From assembly GCF_001565895.1 (NCBI RefSeq), contig NZ_LSNE01000005.1, forward strand, positions 539,905-572,388: a stretch of 32,484 nucleotides of DNA. The letters run 5' to 3'. Shown here piece after piece: positions 26,385 through 32,484 of the stretch. The notes under the pieces were generated by a model. It saw nothing but the letters and a program-made list of their open reading frames with translations. It searched no databases and had not been told where the DNA came from. The translations under genes and the position numbers were made by a program. Numbering within the stretch: the stretch's first letter is position 1; each line of letters begins with the position of its first letter. Source of the DNA: Paraglaciecola hydrolytica. GTDB taxonomy: Bacteria; Pseudomonadota; Gammaproteobacteria; Enterobacterales; Alteromonadaceae.

Positions 26385-27632
26385 GTGGTTTTTTCTATTG
26401 TCCTTCAACGCTGTTCACGGTTATTTAATGTTGCTCTCATCCCGTTGTTATTATTGATAAGCACACTTATCGCCTACCACTTTGAAGCGCCGCTTATTCA
26501 ACAATGGCTTACACAAGCCAACTGGTTACCTTATGCCTGTTTAATCATTGCCGGTGTTATTGCTTGGCAGTTTGGCCGCAGTCGATTGGTATGGTTGAGT
26601 CTGTTCTTACTACTGATAGTACAACCCATCGATCCAGAGTGGTTAGAAGTAGGCATGGCACACACTGCCCGTTTTTGTTTTATTTTACTGATGTTGAGCT
26701 GGTTAATACTCAGTACAGACAAGGGCTTTTCACCGACCAATTTGCTTATTGCACTGGTTACTATAGCCCTAGTGGCGGCAGCATGTTTATGGTTGTTACC
26801 TGTGCTAGCAAGCCATAGTCAAAGTAACAACTATCTTCTGACTCCTGCCACCTCGTGGTTATTTCAGCTTTGGCCGGGTTTACGTCAGTGGTTTACCAGC
26901 ACCGAATTATTAATAACTCTGCTAAGCCTAGTATTAGTGTTGGTACGCAGTTTTATGCAAGCTAATAATAGCCAAATTGCCTTGTTAGTAGCTTGGCTTA
27001 GTTTAGTGATTTTGCACTGTATTAACCAGCTTGCACCTAATCAACTGGTAGTGATTACATTGGCTATTATTGTATGTATTGCAGTCATCAGAGACAGTTT
27101 TGCCATGGCTTTTAAAGACGAGCTTACTGGCATTCCGTCACGTCGCGCCTTGATGCAATATGTACAAACCCTAGGGCGTAAATACACTCTGGTGATGGCA
27201 GATATCGACCATTTCAAAAAATTTAATGATACCTATGGTCATGACGTGGGTGATGAAGTACTCAAACTAGTGGCCAGTAAACTAAATAAAGTCACCGGAG
27301 GTGGTAAGGCGTTTCGTTATGGTGGCGAAGAATTTATTATGTTGTTTGCTGGCAAATCCAGCAAAGATGTTATCCCTCATGTTGAAGCCATCAGAGAGTT
27401 GATCGCCGATTACGATATTGCTCTGCGCGCCAAACCGCGGCCGCCAAAACCTGAGCAAAAAACACCAAGCAAACCAGCTAAAGACAAAATTGTCAAAGTC
27501 ACCACCAGTTTTGGTGTGGCCGAAAAAACGAGCGAACACAGTGATTTTGCAACGATTATGAAACAAGCCGATATCGCCCTATATGCCGCTAAAAAAGCTG
27601 GGCGTAACTGCGTAAAAATGGCCAAACAATGA
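26385..27632 (+). CDS. Membrane-bound diguanylate cyclase (GGDEF)
   Basis: The 415-residue product makes the second messenger cyclic di-GMP from GTP. About six to seven membrane helices fill residues 10-235, with no recognisable sensor domain. A complete GGDEF domain follows (about 240-415), with DELTGIPSRRAL, the metal-binding MADIDHFKKFND and the active-site RYGGEEF (G313-F317). The residues five before the active loop are TGGGKAF, so the product-inhibitory RxxD I-site is absent. A Pro/Lys-rich insert of about 20 residues (346-366) interrupts the domain before the VTTSFGVAE strand. The GTG start is assigned from the open frame; the ribosome site is poor, so it could begin later. Its stop overlaps the next gene's start (ATGA), which couples the two. 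Confidence 0.9.
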   Translation: MVFSIVLQRCSRLFNVALIPLLLLISTLIAYHFEAPLIQQWLTQANWLPYACLIIAGVIAWQFGRSRLVWLSLFLLLIVQPIDPEWLEVGMAHTARFCFILLMLSWLILSTDKGFSPTNLLIALVTIALVAAACLWLLPVLASHSQSNNYLLTPATSWLFQLWPGLRQWFTSTELLITLLSLVLVLVRSFMQANNSQIALLVAWLSLVILHCINQLAPNQLVVITLAIIVCIAVIRDSFAMAFKDELTGIPSRRALMQYVQTLGRKYTLVMADIDHFKKFNDTYGHDVGDEVLKLVASKLNKVTGGGKAFRYGGEEFIMLFAGKSSKDVIPHVEAIRELIADYDIALRAKPRPPKPEQKTPSKPAKDKIVKVTTSFGVAEKTSEHSDFATIMKQADIALYAAKKAGRNCVKMAKQ

Positions 27633-28912
27633 TATCTAAAGTACTAGTGTTGGGTTACGTATGGCCAGAGCCTAATTCCTCTGCCGCTGGACGACACATG
27701 TTAAGTCTACTCGAAAGCTTTTTAACTGCTGACTGGCAGGTGACCTTTGCCAGCCCTGCCCTACAAGGTGAACATAAAGTTGATTTAAGGGCTTTAGGTA
27801 TAGTTGAGCAAAATATCGCCTTAAACTGCAGCAGTTTTGATGAGTTTATTGTTAAATTACAACCCGATATTGTCCTGTTCGATAGGTTTATGTTGGAAGA
27901 GCAATTTGGCTGGCGAGTGGCGCAGCACTGTCCAAAAGCATTGCGTATTTTAGATACCGAAGATTTACATTCTTTGCGCCAAGCCAGGCACAGTGCCTTA
28001 AAACAGCAGCGTGAACTCAGCACCTCTGATCTGAATAGCGACTTAGCCAAACGTGAAGTTGCAGCCATATTTCGCTGTGATCTGAGTTTGATTATCTCTG
28101 AATATGAATACAACTTATTGCAACACCACTATCAAGTACCCAAAACTATATTGCTGCACTGCCCTTTTATGTTGGATTTAAGCCTGCTACATCAAGCTAA
28201 ACCGGAATTTGAGCAACGCCAGCACTTTATCAGTATTGGCAATTTTAGACATGAGCCTAATTGGGATGCAGTACTGTGGTTAAAACAAAGCATCTGGCCG
28301 CTTATCCGCAAACAACTGCCCGATGCCGAGATGCATGTATATGGGGCTTATCCTCCGCCAAAAGCCACCCAACTGCACAATAAACAGCAAGGTTTTTTAG
28401 TAAAAGGTTGGGCCGCAGATGCTGAACAGGTAATGACTCAAGCACGAGTCTGCCTGGCACCCTTGCGCTTTGGTGCAGGCTTAAAAGGTAAATTGGTTGA
28501 AGCCATGTTATGTGGCACCCCCAGTGTGACCACGTCAATAGGCAGTGAAGGCATGGGATCCGCACCAGCAAACAGTAATAACTCTAATATTGATTTAAAT
28601 TGGCCAGGACATCTGCTTGAATTTACTGCTGATAAACAAGCTAGTGTTGCAGAATATTTTGCTCAACAGGCCATAGATTTATATCTGCAACCCAACTACT
28701 GGCAACAATGCCAGCACTTGGGTTATCGCTGGTTAAGCAGTCATTTTGATCAAGTGCCTTTGGGCCTTAAGTTGCTCGATTCAATCAAACATATCGCCAG
28801 CAATCTCGACACTCACCGCGCCAACAACTTTATTGGCCAAATGCTGCAACACCATCAATTTAAAAGCACTCAGTATATGGCGCAGTGGATTGAGGCTAAA
28901 AATAAAAAATAG
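27629..28912 (+). CDS. GT-B glycosyltransferase (Glyco_trans_1_4 type)
   Basis: The 427-residue cytoplasmic product has an N-terminal Rossmann half opening with VLVLGYVWPEPNSSAAGRHM (about 4-24) and a C-terminal half typical of GT4-like enzymes. Diagnostic parts are FISIGNFRHEPNWDAVLWL, the middle VYGAYPP strand, and the nucleotide-sugar region with FGAGLKGKLVEAM, which holds the Glu-containing E-x7-type motif, followed by GTPSVTT. The acceptor and sugar are unknown. It begins inside the stop codon of the diguanylate cyclase gene, so both proteins should be made together. This suggests cyclic di-GMP-linked control of a surface glycan, but that is inference. No terminator is evident before the nhaD promoter. 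Confidence 0.85.
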   Translation: MISKVLVLGYVWPEPNSSAAGRHMLSLLESFLTADWQVTFASPALQGEHKVDLRALGIVEQNIALNCSSFDEFIVKLQPDIVLFDRFMLEEQFGWRVAQHCPKALRILDTEDLHSLRQARHSALKQQRELSTSDLNSDLAKREVAAIFRCDLSLIISEYEYNLLQHHYQVPKTILLHCPFMLDLSLLHQAKPEFEQRQHFISIGNFRHEPNWDAVLWLKQSIWPLIRKQLPDAEMHVYGAYPPPKATQLHNKQQGFLVKGWAADAEQVMTQARVCLAPLRFGAGLKGKLVEAMLCGTPSVTTSIGSEGMGSAPANSNNSNIDLNWPGHLLEFTADKQASVAEYFAQQAIDLYLQPNYWQQCQHLGYRWLSSHFDQVPLGLKLLDSIKHIASNLDTHRANNFIGQMLQHHQFKSTQYMAQWIEAKNKK

Positions 28913-28956
28913 CTTTTGCTTATACCCCAGTTTTGTAACTAATAGCCACACGATGC

Positions 28957-28984
28957 TTGTATTCTCAGATGTGCGGCCTACAAT
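28957..28984 (+). promoter_or_regulatory. Candidate sigma-70 promoter for nhaD
   Basis: TTGTAT (28957-28962) and TACAAT (28979-28984) are separated by 16 bp. The predicted start is about 28 bp before the nhaD ATG. Confidence 0.5.
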
Positions 28985-29019
28985 GCGCCGCAAAATTTTC
29001 TGATTAAAAGCCTGGATTT

Positions 29020-30264
29020 ATGTTACTCAATTATTTTCTGATTGGTTTGGCTATTTTGGCCCTAGCCGGTGTGGTGTTTGAAGAAATAACTCATATCAAT
29101 AAAGCCAAGGTGACCTTGTTTTTTGGTACCTTGTCATGGATTTTTTTATTTGTATTTGCTCAGGGTAATGCAGATAGAGAATTAATTAACCATAACCTGC
29201 GCGAGAACTTAGCCGATATTTCATCTTTGTGGCTGTTTTTAGTCGCGGCCATGACCTTTGTCGCCTATCTCAATAAAAAAGGTTTTATCGAAAGTCTATT
29301 ACATCGCGCCATGCCCGATTCTATCAGCGAACGCAAACTACTGTTTTATACTGCGATTTTTAGTTTTTTATTTTCTTCACTGGCTGACAACATCACCGCA
29401 ACATTGGTTGCCATCACCTTAGTATTATCACTAGGTCTACCCACCAATAAAACCATGCGTTTTGCCGTATTGGTGGTGTTTGCCGTTAACTCTGGTGGTG
29501 TGTCTTTGATTACAGGTGATGTAACCACCCTAATGATATTTTTGGCCGATAAGGTCACTATTCTTAACCTCTTCTGGTTATCCCTACCCTCATTTATCGC
29601 CGTCATGGTTTTGGCCAGTTTGCTCAGTATTGGTATGAGTGGCCGTGTCAGGATCAGTCACAAGAGTAAACCTATCCGTAAACTTGATTACTGGATTGCC
29701 TTCATTTTTGTTAGCACTATCGTATTTACCATCTGCGCTAACGTGTTTTTTGCCATCCCTCCAGTACTGAGCTTTTTAGCTGGATTGTCGGTAATGTTTT
29801 TAGTTGCCCATCTGTTTCAGGATGACAGTGATCATGATCCCATCCTCGAATACATACGTTACATAGAATTCGATACGCTATTGTTTTTCTTAGGGATTTT
29901 ATTACTTGTTGGTATGTTAGAACAAATCCATGCTTTAGATTTCTTAGTAAAACTTTACGAACATCTACCGCCAATATATGCCAATTATATTATGGGCATA
30001 ACCTCATCTGTGGTAGACAACGTGCCATTAACCGCGGCCTTATTAAAAACCGACATTGATATGGATTTAACCTCTTGGTTGAGTTTGACTTATGCCGTGG
30101 GCGTGGGTGGTTCATTGTTGGTTATAGGCTCGGCAGCGGGCATTGTGACTATGAGTAAGGTGAAGGGTTTGAGTTTTGCCCGTTATGCTAAATACAGTTT
30201 ACTGCTGCTACTTACCTATACTTTAGGATACGTACTGGTTTTAGGTTTAGCCTACGTTATTTAG
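29020..30264 (+). CDS. nhaD: Na+/H+ antiporter NhaD
   Basis: NhaD is an inner-membrane sodium (lithium)/proton antiporter of the ion-transporter superfamily, common in marine and halophilic bacteria, that expels sodium at alkaline pH. The 414-residue product has about twelve hydrophobic segments. Family blocks are seen as SSLADNITATLVA (about 121-133), NSGGVSLITGDVTTLMIF (about 157-174) and, in the second half, SSVVDNVPLTAALL (about 330-343). The paired D-N motifs inside membrane segments are the likely ion-binding sites. It is a single-gene unit with its own promoter and a long hairpin 12 bp past the stop. Length agrees with the family after removal of the signal-like extension found in some members. 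Confidence 0.94.
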   Translation: MLLNYFLIGLAILALAGVVFEEITHINKAKVTLFFGTLSWIFLFVFAQGNADRELINHNLRENLADISSLWLFLVAAMTFVAYLNKKGFIESLLHRAMPDSISERKLLFYTAIFSFLFSSLADNITATLVAITLVLSLGLPTNKTMRFAVLVVFAVNSGGVSLITGDVTTLMIFLADKVTILNLFWLSLPSFIAVMVLASLLSIGMSGRVRISHKSKPIRKLDYWIAFIFVSTIVFTICANVFFAIPPVLSFLAGLSVMFLVAHLFQDDSDHDPILEYIRYIEFDTLLFFLGILLLVGMLEQIHALDFLVKLYEHLPPIYANYIMGITSSVVDNVPLTAALLKTDIDMDLTSWLSLTYAVGVGGSLLVIGSAAGIVTMSKVKGLSFARYAKYSLLLLLTYTLGYVLVLGLAYVI

Positions 30265-30276
30265 TTGGTTGTTTAG

Positions 30277-30310
30277 GACCTTAGTGAGCAACTTCTTGCT
30301 CACTAAGGTC
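30277..30310. terminator. 15-bp perfect hairpin between nhaD and ybcJ
   Basis: GACCTTAGTGAGCAA (30277-30291) and its exact inverse complement (30296-30310) flank a CTTC loop. It lies between converging genes and probably ends transcription or protects the 3' end. There is no T run on either side, so Rho-independent termination is not certain. Confidence 0.55.
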
Positions 30311-30334
30311 TGTTGCAAGCTCGCTAATTTATAA

Positions 30335-30547
30335 TTAACTCAGAGTAATTTGATAAGACTCTCGCATAAATTCAACAATATCACCTGCCAAAAGCTTTTT
30401 ACGTTTGCGAGTTTCGATAACTCCATTAACTTTAACTAAACCACCATCAATTGCGGCATTGGCTTCACCACCGCTTGAAACAAGGCTCTCAAACTTCATT
30501 AATTTATTCAGTTCGATAGGCTCTTGAGATATCTCGATTTTTTTCAT
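30335..30547 (-). CDS. ybcJ: S4-domain RNA-binding protein (YbcJ family)
   Basis: The 70-residue protein is a single S4-like fold. Characteristic residues are the LNKLMKFESLVSSGGEA helix region (about 13-29), VKVNGVIETRKRKKL (about 38-52) and GDIVEF (about 55-60), matching YbcJ, a small RNA-binding protein of gammaproteobacteria whose target is unknown. The TRKRKK basic patch is typical of the RNA surface. It has the same length as E. coli YbcJ. The Shine-Dalgarno sequence is poor (GGA about 11 nt upstream). Apparently monocistronic, converging with nhaD. Confidence 0.88.
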   Translation of the reverse strand: MKKIEISQEPIELNKLMKFESLVSSGGEANAAIDGGLVKVNGVIETRKRKKLLAGDIVEFMRESYQITLS

Positions 30548-30662
30548 TTATTTATGTCCAGTGCAGCTTGGTTAGAACTAGGGTTAATGAGGTTTTATAG
30601 TCTGTGATTCGACTACATTAGGGTTTCTTTTATTTGTTTTAGTTGCTGATCAAACAAAAGTA

Positions 30663-30842
30663 TCAGGGAGCCATTTTTTCGTTAACATTGTGAAACACAT
30701 CAAAGCGTTCGATATCTAAGGCTTTAGTACCCACGTCATAAACGGGTGAATCTATACAAGCGCTAAACACTTTCTCATTGAGTTTCTTTTACTTATCTCT
30801 GGCCCAATACCAAATACTATTACTTGTATGTAACCGCTTTTT
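30663..30842 (-). pseudogene. Decayed coding fragment downstream of the 88-aa ORF
   Basis: On the - strand, in the same frame as the 88-aa gene just upstream, the sequence after its stop again reads like protein. It runs as a stretch with SNSIWYWARDK, then an in-frame TAA (30789-30791), then 41 open codons with SACIDSPVYDVG and DVFHNVNEKMAP, ending at TGA (30663-30665). No start codon with a ribosome site is visible. It looks like the tail of a lost gene, broken by stops; the family is not recognised. The rest of the gap (30548-30662) shows nothing clear. Confidence 0.35.
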
Positions 30843-31109
30843 TTACTGCTCGTTTTCAGGCATGGGTTCGATGCGTTCAATGACATAGTCTGTTAATCGG
30901 TAGTCCTTATCGAGCATAATATTAATCGCCTCGCCGCCAGTATCAGAGTTTTTAGGGCCAATATATATCTGATAGCCATTTTCCTGTTTAGTGATGTTGA
31001 CCAAATGATATCGCATGTCGATTTTTTCATGTACGAGCCCGCTGGGGAGCTGATAAATCCAAGCGACTGAGCCAATATGTTCGTTAAAATCGTAATAGCC
31101 TATATCCAT
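30843..31109 (-). CDS. Small hypothetical protein (88 aa) downstream of DinB
   Basis: I do not recognise this 88-residue, mixed alpha/beta, Tyr- and Ile-rich soluble protein. It lacks a signal peptide and membrane segment. The start is an ATG 7 bp after the DinB-family stop, and a weak GAG lies about 9 nt upstream, inside the end of the DinB gene, so coupled translation is likely. The middle (about 44-60) has a NGYQIYIGPKN turn. It may be a conserved accessory to the DinB protein or a chance neighbour. The same frame continues past its stop into protein-like sequence, which could mean the gene was once longer. Confidence 0.5.
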   Translation of the reverse strand: MDIGYYDFNEHIGSVAWIYQLPSGLVHEKIDMRYHLVNITKQENGYQIYIGPKNSDTGGEAINIMLDKDYRLTDYVIERIEPMPENEQ

Positions 31110-31116
31110 GATTTTT

Positions 31117-31653
31117 CTACTCTATATTAGGAATATGTAGCAATAAGTCAGTTACTCCAAGGTCAATACCTTGTTGATAAAGTAAGGTTGATACTTGCCC
31201 ACGATGGTGAGTCTGGTGATTAAAAAAATGCTGGATCACATGGCTCAAATTTTTAGTGAAAGTAATGCCTTTCATATTTTTATAGGTAAACGCCTGCAAA
31301 AGCGCTGGCTCAGTGAGTTTTGCTGCAAATTGTGTAATGACATCGTCCATTTTTTCGCGATATTCAGTTAACTCAGTTAAATCGCTATAAAGAACTAGAT
31401 CAAGTGACGTTGGCACCGCTAACCCCCTAACATACTCTAAGCATGTGAGCTGACTTAGATGCGTCGCAAAACGTTGCAGCCAAATAGTATCAGCTACCAA
31501 AATATGGTTAAGAGTATTAATGATCGAGCCAAAATATGCGCCTTGGTTTTTAGCCACGTCAGCTTGACTCAACTTAGCCGCTGCTGCATAAATATTGACG
31601 TTCATGGCGTGATTGTAGTGAGCCAACAACTCAAAATTTGATTGTAAAAACAT
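31117..31653 (-). CDS. DinB/YfiT-family putative metalloenzyme
   Basis: The 178-residue product has the four-helix DinB-like fold. The metal-binding His triad is visible: H50 in NTLNHILVAD, and H146 with H150 in HFFNHQTHHRGQ. DinB-like proteins bind zinc or nickel and include thiol transferases such as bacillithiol S-transferases, but most members, including this type, have no known substrate. AAGG lies about 6 nt before the ATG. The gene is followed at 7 bp by the 88-aa ORF. It is not the DNA polymerase IV that is also called DinB. Confidence 0.85.
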   Translation of the reverse strand: MFLQSNFELLAHYNHAMNVNIYAAAAKLSQADVAKNQGAYFGSIINTLNHILVADTIWLQRFATHLSQLTCLEYVRGLAVPTSLDLVLYSDLTELTEYREKMDDVITQFAAKLTEPALLQAFTYKNMKGITFTKNLSHVIQHFFNHQTHHRGQVSTLLYQQGIDLGVTDLLLHIPNIE

Positions 31654-32032
31654 GAGGAACCTTAGAATAGCAGTTAAAACTAATGATATTTATACCCAAA
31701 CAACAATTACGAAGAGATCAGTTTAGCTATTTTGTTTTATGTTAAAAGTGATATTTAATTAACATGTTCAGTTTTTTTCATCGATACCATCAACACCCGT
31801 AAAATAGACACCCAACATTAGACACCCCAAATAATTAAGTCTCGAATCACAGCCCGTTCAACTAGTGTCACCTTGAGAGAAATGTGCATTTGTTATGTTT
31901 AAAAACGAGTCGTTTTGTCTGTTTTTTTTGATAGATAAGATTTATGTGGTTAATGAGGCATTCTGCTCAAATTCTGGGCAGCATGATTCTGTCACTTGGT
32001 GTGAAACAATCAAATAGAGTGTGTTAACTCAT
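31654..32032. other. 379-bp intergenic region with TAGACACCC direct repeats
   Basis: This gap between the DinB gene and the transposase end holds no gene. TAGACACCC occurs at 31805-31813 and 31819-31827, 14 bp apart. A small palindrome AAAACG/CGTTTT (31902-31916) is followed by eight T at 31922-31929. The repeats lie about 205 bp past the end of the transposase and may mark the end of its mobile element or a REP-like sequence. I recall similar GGGTGTCTA repeats next to such transposases in Alteromonadales, but cannot verify it here. Confidence 0.4.
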
Positions 32033-32484
32033 TCAGGCAGATTGAAGTAACGCTCTGGCCTTTGCCATCCCTCGTATACGCTGATGGTCGGTATGCTGCT
32101 TGAATTGTTGTAGCATGTGCTCACTGCCTACAGCGGTGCTGAAGTGTTTCTCGAATTCTGTGGTGAGGGTTAACCACTGCTCTGCGTTAAGACCAATCCG
32201 TTCGAGAATGGGATTGTGATGGTGCTCAATATAGCCTCTTTTGTCATCGCGAATACAACGGCCTGTTACATCAACCAATTCACAATAATCAATCAGGTTG
32301 TAAGCGATGCCTTTGGGCATATTAGCTCTGTGATTGCCCACTAGTCGCATGAGTTGAGTGGGTTGCTCACCTTGAATGAGTGCGTGGATACGGTGTTGAA
32401 TACTGGTGTGTTTTGAGGTTTCTGGCGTGGTGTCCATCTTAGCTCGAATAGGATTCAAGTCGACGTAAGCCATACAGGCTAGTA
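32033..32484 (-). CDS. RAYT/Y1-family transposase, C-terminal part, cut by window edge
   Basis: About 150 C-terminal residues are visible. The frame is open to the right edge, where it continues upstream as LACMAYVDLNPIRA; this ACxYVDLNPIRA block is the family signature of Y1_Tnp (COG1943, IS200/RAYT-type) transposases. The catalytic Tyr and HUH domain must lie beyond the window. The C-terminal part holds HHNPILERIGL, EFEKHF and a short basic tail. The ATG visible at 32473 is internal. RAYT proteins act on REP-type DNA palindromes; candidates nearby are the TAGACACCC repeats. The part shown has no frameshift, so the gene may be intact. Confidence 0.85.
   Translation of the reverse strand, partial: LACMAYVDLNPIRAKMDTTPETSKHTSIQHRIHALIQGEQPTQLMRLVGNHRANMPKGIAYNLIDYCELVDVTGRCIRDDKRGYIEHHHNPILERIGLNAEQWLTLTTEFEKHFSTAVGSEHMLQQFKQHTDHQRIRGMAKARALLQSA

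Noticed and set aside
27655-28113. 152-codon - strand frame inside the glycosyltransferase gene
   Set aside because: It is a shadow of a conserved GT-B gene; Cys/Ser/Arg-rich composition and no start signal.
31117-31653. DNA polymerase IV because of the name DinB
   Set aside because: The protein is a 178-aa His-triad four-helix DinB/YfiT fold, with no polymerase motifs.
31902-31929. AAAACG/CGTTTT palindrome with T run as terminator
   Set aside because: The stem is short and AT-rich, the T run starts 5 bp after it, and no + strand gene ends upstream.

Overview
The window reads as core chromosome of a marine gammaproteobacterium of the Alteromonadales, probably Alteromonadaceae (Glaciecola/Paraglaciecola-like). 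This is inferred from gene content and order: a cbb3-oxidase biogenesis block running into uspE and ttcA, an smc-zipA-ligA-DUF3392 run, and cysZ, nhaD and a RAYT-like transposase, all in moderately AT-rich DNA. No tRNA, rRNA, CRISPR array or prophage was seen. Nearly all reading frames belong to known families.

Region 1 (1-5842, + strand) holds the end of the cytochrome cbb3 oxidase operon (ccoP, closed by a strong terminator). The assembly genes fixH, ccoI and ccoS follow, then a TauE/SafE-like membrane protein and uspE. I find no fnr-type gene between the membrane protein and uspE, and no ccoG between ccoP and fixH, both of which related genomes often carry there. Region 2 (5859-7764, - strand) is a translationally coupled ABC exporter pair (ATPase and FtsX-like permease). 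Region 3 (7929-10293, + strand) holds ttcA (tRNA 2-thiocytidine), the patatin-like gene rssA and a small 66-codon ORF, with intrinsic terminators.

Region 4 (10345-20218, - strand) is a housekeeping block. In transcription order it has smc, zipA, ligA, a DUF3392 membrane protein, a membrane-tethered XRE-type regulator and the Hsp70-like yegD. Two exact 9-bp direct repeats 20 bp apart lie in front of the regulator and are a candidate autoregulatory operator. Region 5 (20384-22377) has cysZ on the + strand, meeting a small PAS protein plus periplasmic solute-binding protein pair on the - strand. The two opposing stop codons overlap.

Region 6 (22378-28912) is more accessory. It has a short orphan reading frame with a palindrome, a methyltransferase, a ketopantoate-reductase-like gene, a secreted CE2-type carbohydrate esterase, a gene remnant, and a membrane diguanylate cyclase overlapping a glycosyltransferase by ATGA. 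Region 7 (28957-32484) has nhaD, a ybcJ-like S4 RNA-binding protein, a small orphan protein followed by what looks like decayed coding sequence, a DinB-family protein, and the C-terminal part of a RAYT/Y1-type transposase with a short repeat beside it.

I did not find a clearly new multi-gene system. The most promising leads are the membrane XRE regulator with its phased repeats, the PAS/solute-binding pair, the coupled GGDEF-glycosyltransferase pair, and the two unexplained protein-like fragments at 22567-22716 and 30663-30842.
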